DNA from: Candidatus Gastranaerophilales bacterium
GTDB taxonomy: Bacteria > Cyanobacteriota > Vampirovibrionia > Gastranaerophilales > Gastranaerophilaceae
Assembly (NCBI GenBank): GCA_944324425.1
Contig: CALUWE010000015.1
Location: 1-44,656, forward strand
Direction of reading: 5' to 3'
Length of the DNA: 44,656 nt
Positions 1 through 8,387 of this stretch are shown in pieces. Position numbers and translations under genes: made by a program. The notes under the pieces were generated by a model. The model did no database searches, was not told the DNA's origin, and saw only the letters and a list, made by a program, of their open reading frames with translations. The first letter of the stretch is position 1. Each line of letters begins with the position of its first letter.

Positions 1-35
1 TTTTAAATTAACTAAATAATATTTTTTATTTATTG

Positions 36-44
36 TGTTAAAAT
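36..44 (+). promoter_or_regulatory. extended -10 promoter, predicted leaderless start
   Basis: TGTTAAAAT reads as an extended -10 element (TG, one base, TAAAAT). It ends six bases before the ATG at 51, so the predicted transcription start is at or next to the start codon. No Shine-Dalgarno is visible before the gene. The same arrangement occurs at 1038, 39221(-), 43068(-), 43287 and 44434(-). Confidence 0.5.
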
Positions 45-50
45 TTTTTT

Positions 51-497
51 ATGAATATTGTTTACCAATTTTTATATTTTGTATTTGCCCTTTTGTTTTT
101 AATTTTTGCCGGTTTTATTTGCGGCAATTTTCAGTTTAAGTTTTTTGCCTTTTTAATTATTTCCTTTTTATTCTTTTGTGTTGTTCAAAAAATGTATAAA
201 AAAATAAAAATAAACATTGAAATAAAAAACACATTAAATAAATTTTCGGATATTTCCGCAATTTTGGGGGCATTTGTTTTTATTTGGCTTTGTTTTGTTT
301 ATTTTAAGATTGAATATGACCTTGAATTGTTATATCTTTTTGAATTCATTTTCGCTTTTTATTTATTTCAAGATATTTTAAAAAAACCCTTTTCGAAGTA
401 TAAAAGAAAATATCAAATTTTGATAAACATTTTTCTTGCGTTTTGCTTTATGTTTTTTATGAATATTGCAATATTTCAAATTTTTAAAACGGTTTAA
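51..497 (+). CDS. small multi-pass membrane protein, paralogue of the next cluster
   Basis: I do not recognise a family. The 148-residue product is almost entirely hydrophobic, with about four or five predicted membrane segments separated by short Lys-rich loops such as QKMYKK near residue 47. Its first nine codons and the FLFFCVxQKMYK segment match the gene at 1053. Its C-terminal two thirds resemble the product of 1378-1659, including a shared KxQIL-xx-IFL segment near the end. It looks like one member of a locally duplicated family that is single-piece here and split there. The ATG is chosen because the 1053 paralogue begins with the same codons and because an extended -10 box lies six bases upstream. 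Function unknown. Confidence 0.6.
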   Translation: MNIVYQFLYFVFALLFLIFAGFICGNFQFKFFAFLIISFLFFCVVQKMYKKIKINIEIKNTLNKFSDISAILGAFVFIWLCFVYFKIEYDLELLYLFEFIFAFYLFQDILKKPFSKYKRKYQILINIFLAFCFMFFMNIAIFQIFKTV

Positions 498-626
498 AAT
501 TTAATTTGTTTTGACACAGGCCTTCTAAAATTGATTTCTGTTTTAAAAATATAATCAAACATTTCTTTTTTGTTTTTATACCTAAATTGTTTGCCTATTT
601 TTCTGCCAATTTGGTTATTTTTTAAA

Positions 627-914
627 TCAAAACTGCTGTCTGTGAAGCTTAATTTTTTTACATATATCAACAATTTCTTTTAGTTGCCCCAAACAATTTA
701 CTATAATCTCCTCATACCCTTTTTGCACATATAATGCACTTGCTGCAATGTGCCTAAATCTGTTCATTTCATCGGGCGTCATATTAACTGTATCTTTTCT
801 GTTATAATTCCTTATTTCGTTCTCTATAGATTTATATTCCGATATGGCTTCCACTATTCTTTTTAGCACCATGATTAAAACAGCTACGCTGATATAGGCA
901 TAATTGACATTCAT
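627..914 (-). CDS. small hypothetical protein with N-terminal hydrophobic helix
   Basis: This encodes 95 residues of no recognised family. Residues 5-18 (YAYISVAVLIMVLK) form a short hydrophobic helix that could anchor the protein or pack in a bundle. The rest is charged and helical, ending in a segment with two Cys (NCLGQLKEIVDICKK). A GAAAGG ribosome binding site lies about seven bases upstream of the ATG on the minus strand, which supports a real gene. It sits opposite to and between two paralogous membrane-protein genes, so it may have been inserted when that family duplicated. The 498-626 stretch after its stop shows no gene. Confidence 0.55.
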   Translation of the reverse strand: MNVNYAYISVAVLIMVLKRIVEAISEYKSIENEIRNYNRKDTVNMTPDEMNRFRHIAASALYVQKGYEEIIVNCLGQLKEIVDICKKIKLHRQQF

Positions 915-1037
915 TTCAAAACCTTTCTTTTAGTATCATAATTTAATTATAATAGATTTTTATTTCGGCATAATAAAAATGCCCGAATTCACTTATAGTC
1001 AACATTTAAGATATAAATTTTACCATTATTTATAATG

Positions 1038-1046
1038 TGGTATAAT
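1038..1046 (+). promoter_or_regulatory. extended -10 promoter, predicted leaderless start
   Basis: TGGTATAAT is a perfect extended -10 box. It ends six bases before the ATG at 1053, and TTTACC at 1019-1024 could serve as a -35 with a 16-base spacer. There is no room for a Shine-Dalgarno between the predicted start site and the ATG. Confidence 0.55.
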
Positions 1047-1052
1047 TTCCAT

Positions 1053-1388
1053 ATGAATATTGTTTACCAATTTTTATATGGTGCTTTTGCGGTTTTATTT
1101 TTATCATTGATGCTTTTTGTTTCAGGCGGGGGCTTAACAAATTTTTTAGGATTTATTATTGTCGCATTTTTATTCTTTTGTGTTATTCAAAAAATGTATA
1201 AAAATCTTGAAATAAACCCTGTTTTTAAAAATATTCTAATTATTATTTTTGTTTATTTTTCAATTTTTATATTATATGATTTTGCGGTTTATAATATAAA
1301 TTCAAATTCGCTAAATTCGTTAACAGAAAACCATAATATTTTATATTCTATATTTAAATTTTTGAGGTATTTAAAATTTGGAAATTAA
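1053..1388 (+). CDS. small multi-pass membrane protein, paralogue of 51-497
   Basis: The 111-residue hydrophobic protein has three or four predicted membrane helices. The ATG at 1053 is preferred over an in-frame ATG at 1035 because the first 27 bases from 1053 are the same as those at 51-77, and because the -10 box at 1041 would lie inside the longer form. A second nearly identical patch encodes FLFFCVIQKMYKN. After residue 55 it diverges from the 51-497 product and ends early, overlapping the 1378 gene by 11 bases. The pair 1053 + 1378 therefore looks like a split or recombined version of the gene at 51. Function unknown. Confidence 0.55.
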   Translation: MNIVYQFLYGAFAVLFLSLMLFVSGGGLTNFLGFIIVAFLFFCVIQKMYKNLEINPVFKNILIIIFVYFSIFILYDFAVYNINSNSLNSLTENHNILYSIFKFLRYLKFGN

Positions 1389-1659
1389 TAAAAAAATATA
1401 TCAAATATTTGATATTATTGCAGACTTTATTGCCTATTTAGGGTTTGCACAATTCATATCTTTTTTGATTACTGTTCTTTTTGCAAATAAAAATGAACTT
1501 ATGCTGTTTTGCGATTTAATTTTATTTGCCGTTTTTTTATATATTTTGAACAAAAGAATAATCTTTGAAAGAAATCAAAAAATACAAATTTTGACAATTA
1601 TATTTTTAATTTCTTTAGGGATAATTATTATAAAATATTTATCATTCAGGGTTTTTTAA
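1378..1659 (+). CDS. small membrane protein, matches C-terminal part of 51-497
   Basis: This encodes 93 residues with three predicted membrane helices. It would start at TTG, ten bases after a GAGG ribosome binding site at 1364-1367 that lies inside the preceding gene. Its product aligns by eye along its whole length with the C-terminal two thirds of the 51-497 protein (similar spacing of helices, KxQIL near residue 68). It may be an independent small subunit made by translational coupling, or the remnant of a longer gene broken by recombination. The weak start codon lowers confidence. Confidence 0.45.
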   Translation: MEINKKIYQIFDIIADFIAYLGFAQFISFLITVLFANKNELMLFCDLILFAVFLYILNKRIIFERNQKIQILTIIFLISLGIIIIKYLSFRVF

Positions 1660-1674
1660 ATATTAACTGCAGTT

Positions 1675-2163
1675 ATGAATTATTATTTTAAATACAACTC
1701 TCCTTTGGGGGAAATTATAATGAAGGGGGATGAAATTGGGCTTTCATCTCTTCAATTTGAAGATTTTAACAATTCATTTGAATTAAAAGAAACAGAAATT
1801 TTTAAGAAAACAACAAAATGGCTAAACCTTTATTTTAAAGGAAAAGAACCCGATTTTAACATTCCCCTTAATTTATCCGAAACAAATTTTCAAAAAGAAG
1901 TAAGAGAAATTATTCAAAAAATTCCATTCGGAAAAACCTTAACCTATGGTGAAATTGCAGAAATTATAGCAAAAAAAAGAAACATTAAAAAAATGTCAAA
2001 TAGAGCTGTTGGGGCGGCACTTTCTAAAAACCCCGTTTTAATTATAATCCCTTGCCACAGGGTAATTGGCAAAAACGGTTCAATTACAGGGTATAGAGCA
2101 GGGGTTAAAATAAAAGAAGAATTGTTAAAACTTGAAAAAAACAAGGGTTTAGGGTTAAAATAG
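1675..2163 (+). CDS. ogt: methylated-DNA--[protein]-cysteine S-methyltransferase
   Basis: This suicide DNA repair protein transfers the alkyl group from O6-alkylguanine or O4-alkylthymine to its own cysteine. The diagnostic active site PCHRVIG is present, with Cys in IIPCHRV. The preceding helix-turn-helix region (GKTLTYGEIAEII, then NRAVGAALSKNP with the Arg finger) is also intact. At 162 residues it is the usual length for the single-domain Ogt type; there is no Ada N-terminal domain. It heads a plus-strand group with aroQ (22-base gap) and thiL. No strong Shine-Dalgarno is visible, so the exact start is slightly uncertain. Confidence 0.93.
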   Translation: MNYYFKYNSPLGEIIMKGDEIGLSSLQFEDFNNSFELKETEIFKKTTKWLNLYFKGKEPDFNIPLNLSETNFQKEVREIIQKIPFGKTLTYGEIAEIIAKKRNIKKMSNRAVGAALSKNPVLIIIPCHRVIGKNGSITGYRAGVKIKEELLKLEKNKGLGLK

Positions 2164-2185
2164 GAAAAAAATAAGGAAGTTTTTT

Positions 2186-2626
2186 ATGGAAATTCTTGTT
2201 ATAAACGGGCCAAATATTAATATGCTTGGAATTAGAGAGCCTGAAATATATGGTAACTTTACAATGGGCGACATTGAAGTTGAATTAATTGAATATGCAA
2301 GCCAATTTGAAGGTGTTCATTTGGAATTTTTTCAATCTAATTCAGAAGGCGAAATTGTTTCAAAAATTCAAGAAGCAATCGGCGAAAAAGACGGCATTAT
2401 AATAAACCCTGCCGCTTATACTCACACATCCGTTGCCATTTTAGATGCTATTAAAGCGGTGAAAATTCCAACGGTTGAAGTTCACCTTTCAAACCCTGAA
2501 ACAAGAGAAGAATTTAGAAAAACTTCTTTTATAACCTCTGCTTGCATTGGAAAAGTGGCAGGCTTTAAACAAGACGGCTACAAAATGGCACTTTTTGGGC
2601 TTTATAACTACTTAAAAAATGAATAA
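2186..2626 (+). CDS. aroQ: type II 3-dehydroquinate dehydratase
   Basis: This enzyme catalyses the third step of the shikimate pathway, 3-dehydroquinate to 3-dehydroshikimate, by trans elimination. The family signature NGPNINMLGIREPEIYG opens the protein and includes the catalytic Tyr of the lid loop. NPAAYTHTSVAILDA and VEVHLSNPETREEFRKTS supply the active-site Asn, His and Arg residues. Its 146 residues are typical of the dodecameric type II enzyme. An AAGGAAG ribosome binding site precedes the ATG. The thiL start overlaps its last codons, so the two are translationally coupled. Confidence 0.96.
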   Translation: MEILVINGPNINMLGIREPEIYGNFTMGDIEVELIEYASQFEGVHLEFFQSNSEGEIVSKIQEAIGEKDGIIINPAAYTHTSVAILDAIKAVKIPTVEVHLSNPETREEFRKTSFITSACIGKVAGFKQDGYKMALFGLYNYLKNE

Positions 2627-3509
2627 AGAAAAAATTTTTTTAGATATTATAAATAAAACAATCTCCGATAATTCTTATTTAGGGGATGATTGCGCCTATT
2701 TAAAAGAATTAGGGCTTTTAGTTTCAATGGATTCTTTAGTGGAAGATGTTCATTTTAAAACTTCATATTACACCCCCTATGAACTTGGCAAAAAAGCTGT
2801 TTTAGTAAACATTTCAGACATTTTAGCGGGGGGCGGCGTTCCTTTATACATTTTAATTTCGCTATCAGGCAAATTAAATGAAGATTTTATAAAAGAATTT
2901 TATAAAGGCGCAAATGCTATTTGCGACAAATACAACGTAAAAATTATAGGGGGCGACCTTGTTGGCGGCGATAAAATTTCAATTTCCATTGTTATTTTAG
3001 GAAGCGGTTTTAGGCGCAATTTATCATCACTTAAAAATGCAAAAACGGGGGATAATGTTTATATAAAAGGCTTCCATGGTAATAGCGCAAAAGGGTTGGA
3101 ACTTTTATTAAAAGGCGAAAAAGATAAAAACAATAAATTTATAAAAGCTCACCTTGAACCAAAACTGTTCCCTGAAACTTCTTTTTATATTTCAGAAAAC
3201 GTTAAAACAAAATATGCAATGACAGATACATCAGATGGCATCTATTACGGCTTAAAAAGAATAAGCGAAGAATCAAACGTCGGTTTTAACATAGATTTTA
3301 ATTTAATTCCAAAAGAAATTGATGATAAAAAGCTTGTCTTGTTTGGGGGCGAAGACTTTGGGCTTTTAATTTGTTTGGATAACAAAGAAGATTACATTGC
3401 TAAATATTTAGATTTAACCAAAATCGGCACGGTTGTTGACGGAAAAGAAATCAAAATTTTAAATTATGAAAATTTTGAAGATTTAACTTTTGAACACTTT
3501 AAAAATTAA
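2619..3509 (+). CDS. thiL: thiamine-monophosphate kinase
   Basis: ThiL phosphorylates thiamine monophosphate to thiamine diphosphate, the final step of cofactor synthesis. The product has the AIRS/PurM-type fold signatures in order: GDDCAYL near residue 22, SMDSLVEDVHF near residue 36, GGDLVGGDKISISI near residue 110, and TDTSDGI near residue 202. Most of these acidic clusters bind Mg-ATP. At 296 residues it is slightly shorter than the E. coli enzyme. It overlaps aroQ by eight bases. Its stop overlaps the stop of the convergent rpe gene by four bases, leaving no room for a terminator between them. Confidence 0.93.
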   Translation: MNKEKIFLDIINKTISDNSYLGDDCAYLKELGLLVSMDSLVEDVHFKTSYYTPYELGKKAVLVNISDILAGGGVPLYILISLSGKLNEDFIKEFYKGANAICDKYNVKIIGGDLVGGDKISISIVILGSGFRRNLSSLKNAKTGDNVYIKGFHGNSAKGLELLLKGEKDKNNKFIKAHLEPKLFPETSFYISENVKTKYAMTDTSDGIYYGLKRISEESNVGFNIDFNLIPKEIDDKKLVLFGGEDFGLLICLDNKEDYIAKYLDLTKIGTVVDGKEIKILNYENFEDLTFEHFKN

Positions 3510-4153
3510 ACATCCAAAATGCTTTTAACCGCAAGTTTTCTGTTATCCGATTTAAAAACGTAATTGCCGCAAACAAAACAGTTTGCACCCAAATTTTTGC
3601 AGGTTTTTGCCGTTTTATCGTTAATTCCGCCATCCACTTGAATATATTTTAAATTTGGCGCCAGTTTTTTAATTTCAGCAATTTTAGAAGCAGCTTTCGG
3701 CATAAAAATTTGCCCTGAAAATCCGGGTTCAACCGTCATCACAAGCACCATATCAACTTTATCTAAATAAGGAACAATTTCACTTACTTTTGTTTTCGGT
3801 TTAATTGAAATTCCCGCTAATAACCCCGCTTCTTTTATCATATCAATGCAAAGATTTGTTTTTGCTCTTGATGCTTCAATGTGAAATGTTATAACATCAC
3901 TCCCTGCTTGAATAAAATCGGGGATATATTTATCAGGGTTTTCTATCATAAGGTGAACATCCAAAATGGCATTAACCGCTTTTTTTAAAGATTTAACAAC
4001 AGGAGCGCCAATTGTAATATTCGGCACAAAATGCCCGTCCATAACATCTATATGAACCCATTTTGCACCAGATAAAGTTACGCTTTTTATTTCATCTTCC
4101 AAATTGGCAAAATCTGCCGATAATATGCTTGGTGAAACTATATTTTCTGCCAT
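3506..4153 (-). CDS. rpe: ribulose-phosphate 3-epimerase
   Basis: This pentose phosphate pathway enzyme interconverts ribulose 5-phosphate and xylulose 5-phosphate on a TIM barrel. Visible motifs are SILSADFANL at the N-terminus, the metal-binding HIDVMDGHFVPNIT, DVHLMIENPDKYI, MTVEPGFSGQIF and the phosphate-binding QVDGGIN. The length of 215 residues is normal. A GGAAG ribosome binding site overlaps the stop of rnc, from which it is separated by no intergenic bases. It is the last gene of the pyrH-frr-cdsA-rnc-rpe operon. Confidence 0.95.
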   Translation of the reverse strand: MAENIVSPSILSADFANLEDEIKSVTLSGAKWVHIDVMDGHFVPNITIGAPVVKSLKKAVNAILDVHLMIENPDKYIPDFIQAGSDVITFHIEASRAKTNLCIDMIKEAGLLAGISIKPKTKVSEIVPYLDKVDMVLVMTVEPGFSGQIFMPKAASKIAEIKKLAPNLKYIQVDGGINDKTAKTCKNLGANCFVCGNYVFKSDNRKLAVKSILDV

Positions 4154-4858
4154 TTAATCTTCCTTATAAATTTCTTTTAATTTGTCGTATGCTTTTTTTG
4201 CGGCTATAAATTCCGCTTCTTTTTTAGATTTTGCTTCGCCCTTTTCAATAAATTTATTTTCATAATATACGCCAATAGTAAAAATTCTATCATGTGCAGG
4301 GCCTTTTTCATCCATTACAACGTATTCGGGTAAATTATGGTTATATTTTTGGGTTAATTCCTGCAATTTTGCTTTAGGGTTAATGTAATCTATTTTTAAA
4401 ATTTCATCTTTAAAATTGGTTAATAAAAAACCTTCCGCTTTTTTATACCCTTTTTCTAAATATATTGCCCCCAATAATGCTTCAAAAGAACAAGCCAGAA
4501 TTGATTCTTTTTTATCATCCCCCTCGCATTTCCCAACCAAAATTAAATCATCTAACCCCAAAGTTTTTGCAAATTCCGCAATTGTTTTATCGGAAACAAT
4601 AATGGCCCTTTTTTCCGTTAATTTGCCTTCCATTGAATTTGGGTATGTATTATATAAAAGGTTGCTGATACTTAATTTTAAAACCGCATCACCTAAAAAT
4701 TCAAGCCTTTCGTAGCTTTCAATTCTATCTTTTTTTTCTTCAAAAATATATGATGTGTGCAAAAAAGCCTGATTTAAAAGCTCCAAATTTTTAAAATTCA
4801 ATTTGTATTTTTTATTAAATGAATTTAATTCTTTTTTGCGGTCAGATGATATTAACAT
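4154..4858 (-). CDS. rnc: ribonuclease III
   Basis: RNase III cleaves double-stranded RNA in rRNA and mRNA maturation. The catalytic signature ERLEFLGDAVLKL lies near residues 49-61, and the second acidic cluster SFEALLGAIYLEKGY lies near residues 124-138. The C-terminal third is a double-stranded-RNA-binding domain starting at NPKAKLQELTQ and ending with AKSKKEAEFIAAKKAY. Its 234 residues are standard. The gene overlaps cdsA by 17 bases and is immediately followed by rpe. Confidence 0.96.
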   Translation of the reverse strand: MLISSDRKKELNSFNKKYKLNFKNLELLNQAFLHTSYIFEEKKDRIESYERLEFLGDAVLKLSISNLLYNTYPNSMEGKLTEKRAIIVSDKTIAEFAKTLGLDDLILVGKCEGDDKKESILACSFEALLGAIYLEKGYKKAEGFLLTNFKDEILKIDYINPKAKLQELTQKYNHNLPEYVVMDEKGPAHDRIFTIGVYYENKFIEKGEAKSKKEAEFIAAKKAYDKLKEIYKED

Positions 4859-5753
4859 TTACCATGCTCTTAATGTATAAAATAAAATCGCTTATAAAAT
4901 TGTTTCCGTGGGTGAAATTTACAAAATAATAGTAAGCAACGGGAAGCGCAAAAATGTAGCTGTCGGTTCTGTCTAAAAAGCCGCCATGCCCCGGCAGAAT
5001 GTTGCTTGAATCTTTAACGCCTGCATCTCTTTTAATTAAAGATTCCGATAAATCGCCAAGTTGAGCAAAAACCGTTATTAAAAGCCCTGCAATCAGGCAT
5101 TCCCACCAATTAAGCCCCGTGTATAAAACACCCGTCAGAGAAAATAAAAGCGCCATTAAACTTCCGGCAACAGCTCCTTCAACCGTTTTTTTAGGGCTTA
5201 TAACCGCAGATAATTTATGCTTGCCGTATCTTGAACCGAAAAAGTATGCGGCAGTATCCGTTACAAGAATACAAAGGAAGGTAAACATTGTAAGGAAAAA
5301 GCCTTCAGACGGTTCATAAATTAAAAAGTTGCTTGTATTTGCATTAATTTCAATTTGTCTGATTAAAATTATATGGCAAGGCAACAGCGCCCCATACATA
5401 AAACCCATTGCAGTTGTTGCAACGTTTGCAATATAGGGTTGTCTGCCCATAAAAAGAACAATTAAAAATGAAAAAATTGTTCCCGTTGTTAAAATGGCAG
5501 GAATTAAATCAAGCCTGTTTATGGCGGTTGCCAAACACAATAAAATTCCGACAAATGCCATAATTGAAAAGCTCGGGTGAAAACCCTTTACTCTTAATAT
5601 ATGGGCATATTCTTTTGATGCAACCAAAATTACAATAAGCAATAAACCAAGCAGAAATATTCCGCCCAACAATATGCAAACTGCCGCAATAATTCCGATT
5701 GTAAAGCCTGTTAAATTCCTTTTAATAGAATTTTGCTTTTCTTTTTCTTCCAT
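4842..5753 (-). CDS. cdsA: phosphatidate cytidylyltransferase
   Basis: CdsA makes CDP-diacylglycerol from phosphatidic acid and CTP at the inner membrane, the branch point of phospholipid synthesis. The protein has about eight predicted membrane segments. It carries the C-terminal family signature S-x3-KR-x4-KD-x6-PGHGG-x2-DR-x-D (SLIKRDAGVKD, then LPGHGGFLDRTD). At 303 residues it is of usual size. It sits directly after frr, the order seen in many bacteria (pyrH-frr-(uppS)-cdsA). An uppS gene is absent from its common place between frr and cdsA, so that function must be encoded elsewhere. Confidence 0.94.
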   Translation of the reverse strand: MEEKEKQNSIKRNLTGFTIGIIAAVCILLGGIFLLGLLLIVILVASKEYAHILRVKGFHPSFSIMAFVGILLCLATAINRLDLIPAILTTGTIFSFLIVLFMGRQPYIANVATTAMGFMYGALLPCHIILIRQIEINANTSNFLIYEPSEGFFLTMFTFLCILVTDTAAYFFGSRYGKHKLSAVISPKKTVEGAVAGSLMALLFSLTGVLYTGLNWWECLIAGLLITVFAQLGDLSESLIKRDAGVKDSSNILPGHGGFLDRTDSYIFALPVAYYYFVNFTHGNNFISDFILYIKSMVNVNII

Positions 5754-5755
5754 TT

Positions 5756-6316
5756 TTATACGGTCATAACCTCTTTATCTTTTTCAGCAATTGTTTCATC
5801 AATTATTTTAATGTATTTATCTGTTGCTTTTTGAATTTTGTCTTGCCCGTCTTTAACTGTATCTTCAGGCAAGTTTTCAGCTTTTTCTGCTTTTTTAAGG
5901 TCATCTGTCATATCACGGCGAACGTTTCTGATTGCAACTTTGGAATTTTCGCCCATTGCTTTTACATCTTTTGTTAAAGCTTTTCTTCTTTCTTCCGTTA
6001 AAGGCGGAAAAGCAAGGCGGATAACAAGCCCGTCAGAGTTTGGATTAATGCCTAATTCCGCTTTAATTATTGCTTTTTCAATTTCTTTTATAATTGTTTT
6101 ATCAAAAGGTGCAATAACAAGTGTTGTGCCGTCTTGAACGGAAACTTGCGCCATTTGTCTTAGAGGGGTTGGGCAGCCGTAGTAATCAACCAAAACTTTG
6201 TCTAAAATCATGGGGTTTGCTCTGCCTGTCCTTATTGTTGCCAAATCTTTTTTTAATTGGGCAATGCATTTTTCCATTTTATCGCTGCCTGATTTTAAAA
6301 TTTCTTCTATCGACAT
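5756..6316 (-). CDS. frr: ribosome recycling factor
   Basis: RRF works with EF-G to split the post-termination ribosome. The 186-residue product shows the conserved blocks LATIRTGRANPMIL near residue 27, RQMAQVSVQDGTTLVIAPFD near residue 58, IRLAFPPLTEERR near residue 102, and RNVRRDMTDDLKK near residue 133. A GGAG ribosome binding site lies nine bases before the ATG. It is three bases downstream of pyrH and clearly co-transcribed with it. Confidence 0.97.
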   Translation of the reverse strand: MSIEEILKSGSDKMEKCIAQLKKDLATIRTGRANPMILDKVLVDYYGCPTPLRQMAQVSVQDGTTLVIAPFDKTIIKEIEKAIIKAELGINPNSDGLVIRLAFPPLTEERRKALTKDVKAMGENSKVAIRNVRRDMTDDLKKAEKAENLPEDTVKDGQDKIQKATDKYIKIIDETIAEKDKEVMTV

Positions 6317-6319
6317 CTT

Positions 6320-7039
6320 TTATTCTCCTACAAATGTTCCTATTTCTTCACCTTTTAATATCTTTGTTATACCGTCTTTTAAATCAAAATCAAATACCAC
6401 AATCGGGATATTATTTTGTTTACATAATGAACAGCTTGTTGTATCCATTACTTTTAAACCTTTAACAATAATATCGTCATAGGTGATTTTATCATATTTT
6501 TTAGCATTGGGGTTGGTTTTCGGGTCATCATCATAAATGCCGTCCACCCCGTTTTTTGCCATAAGCATAGCTTCAGCCCCAATTTCAGCCGCTCTTAGTG
6601 CTGCTGCCGTATCTGTTGTAAAGAAGGGGTTTCCTGTGCCTGCCGCAAAAATAACAACTCTGTTTTTTTCTAAGTGTCTGATTGCTTTAAATCTTATGTA
6701 AGGTTCTGCAATTTTGTTCATTGTTATTGCAGATTGAACCCTGCAAGATACACCTATTTTTCTTAATTCCGATTGAAGGGCGATTGCATTCATAACAGTT
6801 GCAAGCATGCCGACATAATCGCCGGAGGCTTGATCCATTCCGAGCTTTTTAGAATTTTTCATTCCTCTGAATATGTTGCCGCCGCCAACAACAACCGCAA
6901 TTTGAACACCCATTTCATGCGCTTTTTTAATTTCAAGAGCGATTTTTTCAACGGGAACAGGGTCAATGCCGAATTCTTGACTGCCCATAAGTGCTTCGCC
7001 GCTGATTTTCAGTAAAATTTTGTTGTACTTTAAATTCAT
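6320..7039 (-). CDS. pyrH: uridylate kinase (UMP kinase)
   Basis: PyrH phosphorylates UMP to UDP; in bacteria it is a hexamer of the amino-acid-kinase fold. Recognisable parts are KISGEALMG at the N-terminus (phosphate binding), VVVGGGNIFRG near residue 49, FAAGTGNPFFTTDTAAALRA near residue 130 and AKNGVDGIYDDDP near residue 161. Its 239 residues are typical. It is the first gene of the minus-strand operon and is transcribed divergently from the 7108 gene. Confidence 0.97.
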   Translation of the reverse strand: MNLKYNKILLKISGEALMGSQEFGIDPVPVEKIALEIKKAHEMGVQIAVVVGGGNIFRGMKNSKKLGMDQASGDYVGMLATVMNAIALQSELRKIGVSCRVQSAITMNKIAEPYIRFKAIRHLEKNRVVIFAAGTGNPFFTTDTAAALRAAEIGAEAMLMAKNGVDGIYDDDPKTNPNAKKYDKITYDDIIVKGLKVMDTTSCSLCKQNNIPIVVFDFDLKDGITKILKGEEIGTFVGE

Positions 7040-7069
7040 CTTTTTATTCTTTGTTAAATATTTATGATA

Positions 7070-7075
7070 ATTATA
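7070..7075 (-). promoter_or_regulatory. -10 box of the pyrH operon
   Basis: TATAAT on the minus strand lies about 30 bases upstream of the pyrH ATG in the short divergent region 7040-7107. I see no convincing -35 for it. It would drive pyrH-frr-cdsA-rnc-rpe, since the later genes have no intergenic space for another promoter. Confidence 0.4.
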
Positions 7076-7094
7076 CTAAAAAATCGTTATTATG

Positions 7095-7100
7095 TATAAT
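7095..7100 (+). promoter_or_regulatory. -10 box seven bases before the 7108 ATG
   Basis: TATAAT, preceded directly by TG, ends seven bases before the ATG at 7108. Transcription would start at or next to the start codon, and no Shine-Dalgarno is present. This is the same leaderless geometry seen before the genes at 51, 1053, 43302 and others. Confidence 0.45.
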
Positions 7101-7107
7101 ATTTATT

Positions 7108-8322
7108 ATGAATTTGGGAAATAAAACCTTAGATAATTTAATATCAAAAGATTTTAATACCGCAAGGTCTGCAGCTTCTTATATAACGGACAATTCAGAC
7201 GTTGAAGCTTTTTTGGCTTTGGTTATGAAATCTGAATTTTTGTTTGATTTTATTAAAGAAAAAATTTTAAAAAACTTAATAGGATCGGTAAACGAAAAAA
7301 ACTATAAAAACCTTTTCAATTTTTTAAAAATTTATTCGGATGACTTTAAAGGTTTTATTCTGACTCCTTTAATTCAATTCAAAACCCCTGAAGTTGAAGA
7401 TAAAATGCAAAAATTTCTTCTTGAAGGCTCCTTAGAAGAAAAAACTTATGCAACGGAATTTTTCACAATTTTAGGTGATAAAACAAAATATGAAATAATT
7501 AAACTTAACCTGAATGCCGATTTTGAACCCTTGAAAATTGCTTCAATAAATTATCTTTCAAATTTAGGCTTTAGGTTTGAATTTGAAGAAAACCTAAAAA
7601 TTTTAGAAGATAATTCAAAAGATAACTTTGAAAAATTAACCTCTGTTGAATTTTTGGCTTATTTTGGCGACAAAAGCGCATTTGAACCGATTTATAACTA
7701 TTTTATAAATGAAGATAATTCTTACACTGTTGCAAATTTTTTACTGGATTTAAAATCATTTTCAACATTAATTGAAGAAAACAAGGAAGATGAAATTTTA
7801 AACATTTTATCCTCTGTTATTTTAAATTTTCCTGACTCCGTCAGCTTTCAGGAAATTAATTATTACCTAAACGAAGGCTTATTTGAATTTTTGCTTGAAT
7901 CTGAAAATAATCTTGCAGCTTTAATTCTTTTTTATTTAAAAAATAAAACAGGGCTTATTTTAGATGATGAAAATTATTCAATTGATTTAACAAAAGAAAA
8001 TAAAAAAGAAGCAAATATCATAAATTCAAAGTTAAATAATGCAATTCAAATTTTTGATAAAATGGAAACCTTAACTTTGGGGTTAGATTCCGTTAATTAT
8101 TTTGAAAATGTTTTATCTTTAGAAATTATAAAAGAAGAAAACCTTGAAATTGTTGAACCCATTTATAATTTATTAGAAAAAACAACAAATAATGAAATTA
8201 TAATGGATATTTTATATTGCCTTCAAAGTCAAAACAAGCTTGATGAAGCCCTTATAAATAAAATTTTATTAAAAACAGAAAACGAGATTTTAAAAGCGCA
8301 AATTAAAAGTTTCCTCAATTAA
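7108..8322 (+). CDS. hypothetical all-helical protein, possible HEAT-like repeats
   Basis: This 404-residue protein has no enzyme motif that I recognise. It is predicted to be almost wholly alpha-helical, acidic and soluble. Recurrent 30-40 residue helix pairs, such as the stretches around LLEGSLEEKTYATEFFTILG and SVEFLAYFGDKSAFEPIYNY, suggest HEAT/armadillo-like repeats used for protein binding. The ATG at 7108 is chosen over an in-frame start at 7051 because the -10 box at 7095 would lie inside the longer form and the extra residues look non-coding. It is divergent from pyrH and is not in an operon. Confidence 0.7.
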   Translation: MNLGNKTLDNLISKDFNTARSAASYITDNSDVEAFLALVMKSEFLFDFIKEKILKNLIGSVNEKNYKNLFNFLKIYSDDFKGFILTPLIQFKTPEVEDKMQKFLLEGSLEEKTYATEFFTILGDKTKYEIIKLNLNADFEPLKIASINYLSNLGFRFEFEENLKILEDNSKDNFEKLTSVEFLAYFGDKSAFEPIYNYFINEDNSYTVANFLLDLKSFSTLIEENKEDEILNILSSVILNFPDSVSFQEINYYLNEGLFEFLLESENNLAALILFYLKNKTGLILDDENYSIDLTKENKKEANIINSKLNNAIQIFDKMETLTLGLDSVNYFENVLSLEIIKEENLEIVEPIYNLLEKTTNNEIIMDILYCLQSQNKLDEALINKILLKTENEILKAQIKSFLN

Positions 8323-8387
8323 ATTTTATACTTATTAAAATTGTATAAAGAACACTTGCAATTTTTGATTTTTGTTCTATCATGTTA

